Shown: positions 1 to 6,136, counted from the stretch's first letter. The stretch is 6,782 nt of DNA from JAIUZI01 sp041594355 (GCA_041594355.1 JBFHMM010000214.1:1-6782), one strand, 5' to 3'. The notes: a model not told the origin generated them from the sequence alone. Numbers and translations are program-made.

Positions 1-295
1 CCAGCTGGAAATCGGCCTGCGAATCCTCGACGTGGATCCGGTAGGCGCCGCCCTTGTTGCGGGGCGGACGATGCGCGCCCACGGTCACCTCCACCGTCAG
101 CGTACAGGGCAGATCGGCCCCTTTGATGGTGTCGCGCCGCCGCCGGTCGATCACCGCGTAGGGCAGCGAAAACAACAGATCGCGCGGGGTTTCGATTTCC
201 AGCTGCGCCATCAGCTTGGCGGTCTTGGGGCCGACGCCTTCCAGCGTTTCCAGTCCCGCGAACAGCGGAAAGAGGATTTCGGGGCGCCCGGTCAT
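1..295 (-). CDS. recG: ATP-dependent DNA helicase RecG, N-terminal fragment (cut by window edge)
   Basis: RecG is the ATP-driven helicase that remodels stalled replication forks and branch-migrates Holliday junctions. Only the first 98 codons are present; the gene runs off the left edge. The visible part starts MTGRPEILFPLFAGLETLEG and has the LEGVGPKTAKLM segment (residues about 18-29), the DLLFSLPYAVIDRR segment (about 40-53) and the start of the OB-fold wedge domain that grips branched DNA. The helicase motor motifs lie outside the window, so the call rests on the N-terminal signature alone. The ATG overlaps the ligA stop as ATGA (292-295), and a GGAG (complement of 300-303) lies 4 bases before it, inside the end of ligA. 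This implies translational coupling to ligA. RecG fits both the length to the wedge domain and the ligA neighbourhood; I know of no better alternative. Confidence 0.9.
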   Translation of the reverse strand, partial: MTGRPEILFPLFAGLETLEGVGPKTAKLMAQLEIETPRDLLFSLPYAVIDRRRRDTIKGADLPCTLTVEVTVGAHRPPRNKGGAYRIHVEDSQADFQL

Positions 296-2538
296 GCGTC
301 TCCGATCAGCTGCAGCCAGCCGTCTTCGTCCAGCGTCGTGATCTCCAGCTCGGCCGCCTTCCTGGCCTTCGACCCGGCCCCCGGACCGGCCACCAGGATA
401 TCGGTCTTCTTGCTGACCGAGCCCGAAACCTTGGCCCCCAGCGCCTCGGCCCGCGCCTTGGCCTCGGCCCGCGTCATCTTCTCCAGTGTGCCCGAAAATA
501 CCACGGTCTTGCCCGCCACCGGGCTGTCGGCGGCCGGGGCATCGGGCGATACGATGGTCAAATGCGCCACCAGCCGGTCAAACGCCGCCCTTTCCTCGGG
601 GTTGGACAGCGCATCGCTCAGCGACAGCGCCAGCGTCGGGCCGATCCCGTCCGCGCCAACCAGGTCGGCCCACGCCGCCCGCGCCGGTTGCGGTACCTCC
701 AGCGCCTCGACCACCGCCGCGCGGGTCTCGGTGATACGGGCGCGGCGGCCCTCCTCCGCGGCCCGGGCGCGCTCAGCCTCTTCCGCCTCATCCGCCTGCC
801 GGTGCGCCAGCGCCGCCGGGCGCGCGGTCTCCAACGCCGCCGTCAGCGCCTCCCAGGTGCCGTAATGCAGCGCCAGATCGCGCGCCGCCACCTCGCCGAC
901 ATGGCGGATGCCCAGCGCGAATACCAGCCGCGCCAGCGGGATCGTCCGTTTCTCGTCGATCGCCTCAAAGAGGTTTTCCGCCGATTTCGCCCCCCAGCCC
1001 TCGCGGTTCTTTAGCTGCTGCAGGCCGGATCCGAATTTCGCTTGCAGTTCAAAGATATCCGCCGGTTCCCTGATCCACCCGTCAGCGTGGAACTGCTCCA
1101 CCTGCTTGGCCCCCAGCCCCTCGATGTCAAAGGCCTTGCGCGACACGAAATGCTTCAGCTGTTCCACTGCCTGCGCCGGGCAGATCACCCCGCCAGTACA
1201 ACGGCGCACCGCATCGCCCTCTTCGCGCACGGCCGGACTTCCGCATTCCGGGCAGGTCTCGGGAAAGGCAAAGGACGCGGCATCGCCGGGCCGTTTCGAC
1301 AGATCGACATCGGCGACCTTGGGGATCACGTCGCCGGCACGATAGACCTGCACCCAGTCGCCGACGCGGATATCCTTGCCGCCACGGATCACCTCGCCCG
1401 AGGCGCCGCGCCCGGCGATATAGTCCTCGTTGTGCAGGGTGGCGTTGCTGACCACCACGCCGCCCACGGTCACCGGCTGCAACCGCGCCACCGGGCTCAG
1501 CGCGCCGGTGCGGCCGACCTGGATGTCGATCGCCTCCAGCCGGGTCCAGGCGAGTTCGGCTGGGAACTTGTGCGCAATCGCCCAGCGCGGCGTCGTCGAC
1601 CGGAATCCCAGCCGCGCCTGCAGCGCCAGATCGTCGACCTTGTAGACCACACCGTCGATGTCATAGCCCAGCGTCGCCCGCTGTGCCTCAATCCCCCGGT
1701 AATGGGCGATCATCTTCCGTGGCCCGTCGCACAGCGCCGTCAGCGGGTTGGTCGAAAACCCCAGCGCGGCCAACCGATTGATGGCGTCCATCTGGGTCTC
1801 GGCCAACGGTTCCGACAGTTCGCCCCAGGCATAGGCAAAGAATTTCAGCGGCCGCGACCGCGTGATCGCGGCGTCCAGCTGCCGCAGCGATCCGGCCGCC
1901 GCGTTGCGCGGATTGGCAAAAGGCTTGTTGCCCGCCGCCCGCTGCCGGTCGTTTAGGGCCGCGAAATCGCCGTGCGACATATAGACCTCGCCCCGCACCT
2001 CCAGCACATCGGGCGCCCGCTCCAGGGTCGCCGGGATGTCCGCGATGGTCTGGGCGTTGGCGGTGACGTTTTCGCCGGTCTCGCCGTCGCCGCGTGTTGC
2101 GGCCTGCACCAGCGTGCCATTCTCATAGCGCAGCGACAGCGACAGCCCGTCGATCTTGGGCTCCGCCGTATAGCGCAGCGCCGCATCCGGCCCCAACCCG
2201 AGGTATTTGCGAATCGAACGGTCGAAATCCGTGACGTCCTCATCCGTGAACGCGTTGCCTAGCGACAGCACGCGCACGGCGTGGCGGACCTTGGAAAACC
2301 CCTCCGCCGGGCGGGCGCCGACCTGGTCGGAGGGACTGTCTGGGCGTTTCAGCTTGGGAAACCGCGCCTCGATCGCGGCGTTGCGGGCTTTCAGCCGGTC
2401 GAATTCGGCGTCCGAAATTTCCGGCGCGTCCTTCTGGTGATAGGCCGCGTTGGCCTGCGCCAGCACCCCGGCCAGCCGCGCCAGCTCCGCCCGCGCGGCC
2501 TCTTCCGTCAGGTTCTCTATGTCAGTGTCGTCCGTCAC
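292..2538 (-). CDS. ligA: NAD-dependent DNA ligase LigA, with an insertion in the HhH domain
   Basis: LigA seals nicks in duplex DNA at Okazaki fragments and in repair, using NAD+ and a ligase-AMP intermediate. The protein is 748 residues, against about 670 in E. coli. In order I see: the Ia/adenylation region with AAYHQKDAPEISDAEFDRL (31-49); the catalytic lysine K128 in EPKIDG; RGDGETGENVT (149-159); the DGVVYKV motif (295-301); an OB fold; a four-Cys zinc finger (C429, C432, C447, C453); helix-hairpin-helix repeats (about 470-645); and a C-terminal BRCT domain (about 673-748). All expected catalytic and zinc residues are present. The extra length is mostly an Ala/Glu/Arg-rich segment at about 567-623 inside the HhH region. 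The start is GTG, preceded by the purine-rich GGGACAGGGCC; no in-frame ATG lies near it. It follows ctrA by 129 bases and overlaps recG by 4 bases. Confidence 0.97.
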   Translation of the reverse strand: MTDDTDIENLTEEAARAELARLAGVLAQANAAYHQKDAPEISDAEFDRLKARNAAIEARFPKLKRPDSPSDQVGARPAEGFSKVRHAVRVLSLGNAFTDEDVTDFDRSIRKYLGLGPDAALRYTAEPKIDGLSLSLRYENGTLVQAATRGDGETGENVTANAQTIADIPATLERAPDVLEVRGEVYMSHGDFAALNDRQRAAGNKPFANPRNAAAGSLRQLDAAITRSRPLKFFAYAWGELSEPLAETQMDAINRLAALGFSTNPLTALCDGPRKMIAHYRGIEAQRATLGYDIDGVVYKVDDLALQARLGFRSTTPRWAIAHKFPAELAWTRLEAIDIQVGRTGALSPVARLQPVTVGGVVVSNATLHNEDYIAGRGASGEVIRGGKDIRVGDWVQVYRAGDVIPKVADVDLSKRPGDAASFAFPETCPECGSPAVREEGDAVRRCTGGVICPAQAVEQLKHFVSRKAFDIEGLGAKQVEQFHADGWIREPADIFELQAKFGSGLQQLKNREGWGAKSAENLFEAIDEKRTIPLARLVFALGIRHVGEVAARDLALHYGTWEALTAALETARPAALAHRQADEAEEAERARAAEEGRRARITETRAAVVEALEVPQPARAAWADLVGADGIGPTLALSLSDALSNPEERAAFDRLVAHLTIVSPDAPAADSPVAGKTVVFSGTLEKMTRAEAKARAEALGAKVSGSVSKKTDILVAGPGAGSKARKAAELEITTLDEDGWLQLIGDA

Positions 2539-2611
2539 GGCCCTGTCCCAAAGCTGTTTTCAGCCAAGTGATAGGACGGGGCCATCTTCAGGTCCAGTCG
2601 CGTTGCGCCCC

Positions 2612-2631
2612 GTGAGCAGTGGCACTGTCAC
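2612..2631. other. Imperfect hairpin between ctrA and ligA
   Basis: The arms GTGA + CAGT and ACTG + TCAC pair through 8 base pairs with one bulged G and a GGC triloop. It begins about 37 bases past the ctrA stop in the direction of transcription. No U-run follows on either strand, so it is not a classical intrinsic terminator. It could slow polymerase or protect the 3' end of ctrA mRNA, or be chance in GC-rich DNA. The rest of the 129-base ctrA-ligA gap holds no ORF or strong promoter that I can see; a second small hairpin-capable run, CAGCC/GGCTG, lies at about 2643-2656. Confidence 0.3.
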
Positions 2632-2667
2632 CAGACCTGTGTCAGCCGGCTGGCTGGCGGGGCGGCC

Positions 2668-3384
2668 TCAGGCCCCGACCGCAATGCGCGGCCCTTCCAA
2701 ATGATCCTGCCGCGGGTCGTGCAGCACATAACCGCGCCCCCAGACTGTCTCGATATAGTTCTCGCCGCCCGTTGCCGTGCTCAGCTTCTTGCGCAGCTTG
2801 CAGATAAAGACGTCAATGATCTTCAGCTCGGGTTCGTCCATGCCGCCGTACAGGTGGTTGAGAAACATCTCCTTGGTCAGCGTGGTGCCCTTGCGCAGGC
2901 TCAGCAGCTCCAGCATCTGGTATTCCTTGCCGGTCAGATGCACCGACTGCCCTTCGACCTCGACCGTCTTGGCGTCCAGGTTGACCGAGATCTTGCCGGT
3001 GTGAATGACCGATTGCGAATGCCCCTTGGACCGGCGGATGATCGCATGGATGCGTGCCACCAGCTCCTCGCGGTGAAAGGGTTTCGTCAGGTAATCGTCC
3101 GCCCCGAACCCGAATCCCTTGATCTTGCTCTCGGTATCGTCGGCCCCCGACAGGATCAGGATCGGCGTCTCGATCCGGGCCAGCCGCAGCTGACGCAGCA
3201 CCTCGTGACCGTTCATGTCGGGCAGGTTCAGATCGAGGAGGATCAGATCGTAATCATAGAGTTTGGCCAGGTCGATACCTTCTTCGCCCAGATCCGTCGC
3301 ATAGACGTTCAGATTGGCATGGGTCAGCATCAATTCGATGCTTTTCGAAGTGGTTGGGTCGTCCTCGACCAGCAAAACGCGCAT
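2668..3384 (-). CDS. ctrA: Cell-cycle response regulator CtrA (OmpR/PhoB type)
   Basis: CtrA is the DNA-binding response regulator that governs cell-cycle genes in Caulobacter, and motility and gene-transfer-agent genes in Rhodobacterales. It is phosphorylated through the CckA-ChpT relay. The protein is 238 residues. The receiver domain (1-about 115) has the acidic pair D8/D9, the phospho-acceptor D51 in LILLDLNLPDMNG, the conserved serine S79 in LILSGAD, and K101 in TKPFH. The C-terminal winged-helix domain (about 125-225) contains LTGKEYQMLELLSLRKG and LYGGMDEPELKIIDVFICK, stretches that I recall as almost identical in Caulobacter CtrA. The start is ATG, with GGAG (complement of 3393-3396) 8 bases upstream. 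The tail after VLHDP is about 14 residues and ends in Val-Gly-Ala rather than the Ala-Ala used as a ClpXP degron in Caulobacter. sciP lies directly upstream on the same strand, and ligA downstream. Confidence 0.97.
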   Translation of the reverse strand: MRVLLVEDDPTTSKSIELMLTHANLNVYATDLGEEGIDLAKLYDYDLILLDLNLPDMNGHEVLRQLRLARIETPILILSGADDTESKIKGFGFGADDYLTKPFHREELVARIHAIIRRSKGHSQSVIHTGKISVNLDAKTVEVEGQSVHLTGKEYQMLELLSLRKGTTLTKEMFLNHLYGGMDEPELKIIDVFICKLRKKLSTATGGENYIETVWGRGYVLHDPRQDHLEGPRIAVGA

Positions 3385-3455
3385 GGAATATTCTCCGTCT
3401 GAAACCTGGCCCGTTATTCCGGCCCCTCGTTGGCATTAACCGTGACCAAAAATAG

Positions 3456-3471
3456 TTAACCCCGTGTTACC
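3456..3471. promoter_or_regulatory. Putative CtrA-binding box upstream of ctrA
   Basis: TTAAC, five bases, then GTTACC on the plus strand. This matches the CtrA pattern TTAA-N7-TTAA (or TTAAC-N5-GTTAAC) at all but one core base, with exact spacing. It lies 72-87 bases upstream of the ctrA ATG. A further TTAAC half-site is at 3436-3440. The site is well placed for CtrA to control its own gene, as is known in Caulobacter. This is inferred from sequence only. No clear sigma-70 -10/-35 pair could be assigned around it. Confidence 0.55.
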
Positions 3472-3496
3472 TGCGGAAAGTTTATGCGCAAACAAC

Positions 3497-3775
3497 TTAA
3501 GGTTGTCTATATTTTTTTAGTGCCGTCGCTTTCAGCGCCTCTTCCCCATGTTCCGCCACGGCGGCAATCCAGCTTTGGAATTCCTCATCGCTAAGACCAT
3601 ATCTTTGAATTGCCTCGTTTTGCGTGATCAATCCATAAAGCACACCGCGCACCACGGCCGCCTTGCGAGATGCAACCCACCGTTGCGTCGTTGCCGGTGG
3701 CAGATCCGCGCGGGTCATGATGGTGCCATCCGGCAAAGTCACCGCTCTTGGTCCGTCCACTTTTTTCAAGAACAT
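3497..3775 (-). CDS. sciP: SciP-type CtrA inhibitory protein (DUF1153 family)
   Basis: SciP in Caulobacter is a small helix-turn-helix protein that binds CtrA and prevents it from activating transcription. This 92-residue protein has the DUF1153 hallmarks: VTLPDGTIMTRADLPP (12-27), RWVASRKAAVVRGV (32-45) and GLITQNEAIQRYGLSDEEFQSW (48-69), the last being a likely helix-turn-helix. It ends KKYRQP. I chose the ATG at 3775 because AAGGGGACGGAG directly precedes it, a strong ribosome site, and because family members are about 90 residues. An in-frame ATG at 3865 would add 30 residues but has no good ribosome site. GC is about 53% by hand count, lower than its neighbours. It lies directly upstream of ctrA on the same strand (112-base gap), and divergent from mnmA. 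The family call is strong; the CtrA-inhibiting role here is by homology and supported by the neighbour. Confidence 0.88.
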   Translation of the reverse strand: MFLKKVDGPRAVTLPDGTIMTRADLPPATTQRWVASRKAAVVRGVLYGLITQNEAIQRYGLSDEEFQSWIAAVAEHGEEALKATALKKYRQP

Positions 3776-3787
3776 CTCCGTCCCCTT
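3776..3787 (-). promoter_or_regulatory. Ribosome binding site that decides the sciP start
   Basis: On the minus strand AAGGGGACGGAG abuts the ATG at 3775. The AAGGGGA part has suitable spacing. This favours the 92-residue product over a longer form from the ATG at 3865. Confidence 0.7.
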
Positions 3788-3819
3788 GTTCACAATGAGG
3801 AGATTTTCGGCCAGCGGGC

Positions 3820-3834
3820 TTAACGGCGGGTGAA
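3820..3834. promoter_or_regulatory. Weak CtrA-like box between sciP and mnmA
   Basis: TTAA, seven bases, TGAA: one core mismatch to TTAA-N7-TTAA, and two mismatches to the longer TTAAC-N5-GTTAAC form. It lies 45 bases upstream of the chosen sciP ATG and 8 bases upstream of the putative mnmA -35. CtrA control of sciP is known in Caulobacter, which makes the position attractive. A degenerate match like this can also occur by chance. Confidence 0.3.
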
Positions 3835-3842
3835 ACGAAGGG

Positions 3843-3870
3843 TTGAGAGTATCTAGGATTTTCATATATT
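3843..3870 (+). promoter_or_regulatory. Putative sigma-70 promoter of mnmA
   Basis: TTGAGA (3843-3848) and TATATT (3865-3870) are separated by 16 bases, a good vegetative -35/-10 pair. The expected start site near 3877 gives a leader of about 30 bases. It is the clearest promoter-like element in the window. Confidence 0.55.
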
Positions 3871-3893
3871 CTGCAGCGCCTCCCCAAACAGAC

Positions 3894-3898
3894 AGGAG
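3894..3898 (+). promoter_or_regulatory. Ribosome binding site of mnmA
   Basis: AGGAG lies 9 bases before the ATG at 3908, and supports that start for mnmA. Confidence 0.7.
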
Positions 3899-3907
3899 CC
3901 GCCGCAG

Positions 3908-5053
3908 ATGGCGCTTGATACCGATCCCGCCCTGAATTCGCTGGGCTTTGCCAAACCGCCGTCGCAAACGCGGGTGGTTGTCGCCATGTCCGGCGGCGTC
4001 GACAGCTCTGTCGTGGCGGCCTATCTGGCCGATCAGGGCTATGATGTGGTCGGCGTGACGCTACAGCTTTACGACCACGGCGCGGCGTTGGCCAAGAAGG
4101 GCGCGTGCTGTGCCGGCATCGACATCCACGATGCCCGCCGCGTCGCCGAGGAACGGGGGTTCCCGCATTATGTTCTGGATTATGAGAATATTTTTAAAGA
4201 TGCCGTTATTGACGAATTCGCCGACAGCTATCTCGCGGGGGCCACGCCGGTGCCCTGCATCCGCTGCAACGAGCGGGTGAAATTCAAGGATCTTCTGGAA
4301 ACCGCGCGGGATCTGGAGGCCGACTGCATGGCGACCGGCCACTATATCCAGCGCAAAATAGGCGAAAACGGCCCCGAATTGCATTGCGCCGAAGACGCCA
4401 ATCGCGACCAGTCCTATTTCCTGTTCTCGACCACCCCAGAGCAATTGGACTATCTGCGGTTCCCGCTGGGCCATTTGCCGTCGAAACTCGCAACACGCGA
4501 AATGGCCGCCGAATACGGGCTGGCGGTGGCCGATAAACCCGACAGCCAGGACATCTGCTTTGTGCCCAACGGCGATTATGCCAGCGTGATCGAGAAACTG
4601 CGCCCCGGTGCCGCCGAACCGGGCGAGATCGTGCATGCCGATGGCCGCGTGCTGGGCGCCCACACCGGGGTGATTCACTACACCATCGGCCAGCGCCGCG
4701 GTCTTGGCATCGGCGGGCTCAGCGAACCGCTCTATGTGGTGAAACTGGACGTGGATGCCAAACAGGTCATCGTCGGGCCAAAGGAGATGCTGTCGACCCG
4801 CACCATCCCAGTGCGCGAGATCAACTGGCTGGGGGACGAACCGATCACCGCGCGCCCCGAATGGCACCTCTCGGTCAAGGTCCGTTCCACCCGCCCCCCA
4901 CGCGAGGCGATTCTGCGGCCAATCTCCGACTCCGAAGCGCAGGTTGAACTGCTCTCGCCCGAAGAAGGCGTATCGCCCGGCCAGGCCTGCGTGTTCTATG
5001 AAACCGGCGGCAGCCGCATCTTTGGCGGCGGCTGGATCTGGCGGGGTGCCTGA
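3908..5053 (+). CDS. mnmA: tRNA-specific 2-thiouridylase MnmA (CxxC type)
   Basis: MnmA puts sulfur on C2 of the wobble uridine (position 34) of tRNAs for Lys, Glu and Gln, activating the base with ATP in the cytoplasm. The protein is 381 residues, normal for the family. It has the N-type PP-loop SGGVDSS (28-34), ATGHY (142-146), the catalytic C120 in PVPCIRCN, the second catalytic C217 in DSQDICF, and the GQRRGLGIGG segment (261-270) leading into the C-terminal beta domains. C117 stands where E. coli has an Asp (PNPDILCN), so the site is CxxC plus C; C67-C68 are further cysteines. The N-terminal stretch of about 20 residues before the beta strand TRVVVAMSGG is longer than in E. coli, but the AGGAG before this ATG supports the start. 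The gene has its own likely promoter, and its end overlaps the next gene by 8 bases. A short AT-rich patch lies at about 4184-4215. Confidence 0.97.
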   Translation: MALDTDPALNSLGFAKPPSQTRVVVAMSGGVDSSVVAAYLADQGYDVVGVTLQLYDHGAALAKKGACCAGIDIHDARRVAEERGFPHYVLDYENIFKDAVIDEFADSYLAGATPVPCIRCNERVKFKDLLETARDLEADCMATGHYIQRKIGENGPELHCAEDANRDQSYFLFSTTPEQLDYLRFPLGHLPSKLATREMAAEYGLAVADKPDSQDICFVPNGDYASVIEKLRPGAAEPGEIVHADGRVLGAHTGVIHYTIGQRRGLGIGGLSEPLYVVKLDVDAKQVIVGPKEMLSTRTIPVREINWLGDEPITARPEWHLSVKVRSTRPPREAILRPISDSEAQVELLSPEEGVSPGQACVFYETGGSRIFGGGWIWRGA

Positions 5054-5543
5054 GACGCTTTCCACAGCGCGCCTGCTGCTTCGGCCCCTTCGGGCCGAAG
5101 ACGCGCCGGACCTGCACCATTTCTTCTCCGATCCGGCGGCGATGACCTATTTCGACACGCCGCACGCCAATCTGGCGCAAACCGACCGCTGGGTCGCCGG
5201 CACGCTGGCGACGCCCGCCGGCACCTGCCGCGAATTCGCGCTGGTCGAAAACGGCCGGGTGATCGACAAGGCCGGGATCTGGCAGGCCCCCGAACTGGGG
5301 TTCTTCCTGCGCCGCGACCGCTGGGGATGTGGGCTGATGACCGAGGCGCTGACCGCGCTGATCCCGCATCTGTTCGACCTGCTTGACCTGCCCACGATTC
5401 GCGCCGACGTGGACCCGCGCAACGTGGCCAGCCTGACCTTGCTGCGCAACCTCGGATTCACCGAAACCCACCGCGCCGCGCGGACCATCCAGATTGCCGG
5501 GCAATGGTGCGACAGCGTCTATCTCACCCTGCCCCGCGCCTGA
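5046..5543 (+). CDS. GNAT-family N-acetyltransferase (RimJ/RimL-like)
   Basis: A 165-residue acetyl-CoA-dependent acetyltransferase of the GNAT fold; the substrate is unknown. It starts with ETLSTARLLLRPLRAEDAPDL (3-23), the usual opening of the RimJ/RimL-like group. Motif A is RRDRWGCGLMTEAL (89-102), which holds the acetyl-CoA pyrophosphate loop, and motif B is VDPRNVASLTLLRNLGF (122-138). Length is typical. The start is placed at the GTG at 5046 because the conserved N-terminal strand begins right after it; the next in-frame ATG (5142) would remove that strand. The start lies inside the end of mnmA with 8 bases of overlap, which suggests translational coupling. Relatives include ribosomal-protein acetylases but also small-molecule acetylases, so a tRNA or ribosome link is only a guess from its neighbour. 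Confidence 0.88.
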   Translation: MPETLSTARLLLRPLRAEDAPDLHHFFSDPAAMTYFDTPHANLAQTDRWVAGTLATPAGTCREFALVENGRVIDKAGIWQAPELGFFLRRDRWGCGLMTEALTALIPHLFDLLDLPTIRADVDPRNVASLTLLRNLGFTETHRAARTIQIAGQWCDSVYLTLPRA

Positions 5544-5549
5544 GCCACT

Positions 5550-6131
5550 TCAGGGCACCACATCGGTGCCGGTGTTGGACAACACATAAAGCCCGGCCAG
5601 GATCATGATCACCGGCGCCAGCCGTTCCAGCCGCGGGATCACGCGGGGCAAGGCCCCACCGGGCGTAAACAGCAAGGCCGCTGCGCCGCCCGCCAGCGCC
5701 ACCATCCCCGCCGCCCCGACCAGCGCCGCCAGCCGGAACCCGCCCGAACTCTCCGCCAGCAGCGGCGTCATCACCAGAAGGCTGTCCACCGACAAGCTCA
5801 GGAACAACGCCACCACCGTGCCCAGCGACCTCTTGCCGTCCAGCACCGGGCCCTCTTCCGTCGGCGCGCGCCACTGCGACCAGAGCTGCCACAGACCCAG
5901 CGCCACCGGCAGCGCGCCCAGATACCCGACCCACGCCGCAAAGGCATCACTGGCCCCCGCCGCCGCCACGAAAGCCGCCGCCAGAACGATCCCCTGCGCA
6001 GCCCAGAACCCGACCACCGCCACCCAGCGCGGCAGGGACAGCATCAGCCCCAGCAGCACCGCCAGATTGTCCAGATTGGTCGCCAGCAGCACCAGCCCAG
6101 AGGACAGCGCGAACAGAATATACTCGGTCAT
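5550..6131 (-). CDS. Six-helix membrane protein, CadD-like (cadmium resistance transporter family)
   Basis: A 193-residue, very hydrophobic inner-membrane protein with about six predicted helices (4-30, 37-59, 64-85, 104-124, 132-156, 168-187) and one charged loop (86-103). It resembles CadD of Gram-positive bacteria in layout: LLATNLDNLAVLL in helix 1, YLGALPVALGLWQL in helix 3, GTVVALFLSLSVDSLLVM in helix 4, and PVIMILAGLYVLSNTG at the end. D21 and D116 occupy equivalent places in the two halves, as expected for an inverted-repeat transporter. The ATG at 6131 is 5 bases after the lpxB stop, so it is probably co-translated with lpxB. The ribosome site is weak. Cadmium as substrate is not shown; a LysE-superfamily exporter of another ion or solute is equally possible. 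Confidence 0.72.
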   Translation of the reverse strand: MTEYILFALSSGLVLLATNLDNLAVLLGLMLSLPRWVAVVGFWAAQGIVLAAAFVAAAGASDAFAAWVGYLGALPVALGLWQLWSQWRAPTEEGPVLDGKRSLGTVVALFLSLSVDSLLVMTPLLAESSGGFRLAALVGAAGMVALAGGAAALLFTPGGALPRVIPRLERLAPVIMILAGLYVLSNTGTDVVP

Positions 6132-6136
6132 GGCCG

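Noticed and set aside
1042..1956. Long plus-strand open frame (304 codons) opposite ligA
   Set aside because: It is antisense to a fully recognisable LigA; the His/Arg/Gln/Gly-rich product has no family features. Such frames are common opposite GC-rich genes. The same holds for the frames at 32-865, 562-1014 and 908-1345.
2701..3402. Plus-strand open frame (233 codons) opposite ctrA
   Set aside because: The opposite strand encodes a textbook CtrA; this frame is its mirror and shows no domain.
3492..3518. A AAA AAA run in frame near the end of sciP followed by a weak hairpin (ACAAC/GTTGT), resembling a -1 frameshift site
   Set aside because: A -1 shift reaches a stop after one codon and would only trim the last few residues; the stem is 5 base pairs and AT-rich. 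Chance is more likely. The hairpin is also not a terminator, since no U-run follows it on the minus strand.
3776..3967. Longer forms of SciP from ATGs at 3865 or 3967
   Set aside because: No good ribosome site, the extra residues are not typical of DUF1153, and the 3967 start lies inside mnmA. AAGGGGACGGAG before 3775 fits much better.
4061..5065. Long minus-strand open frame (334 codons) opposite mnmA
   Set aside because: It is antisense to a clear MnmA, with no recognisable domain; an artefact of GC-biased codon positions.
5541..5552. Possible shared bidirectional terminator between the converging genes
   Set aside because: Only 6 bases separate the stop codons and I see no hairpin with a T-run there.
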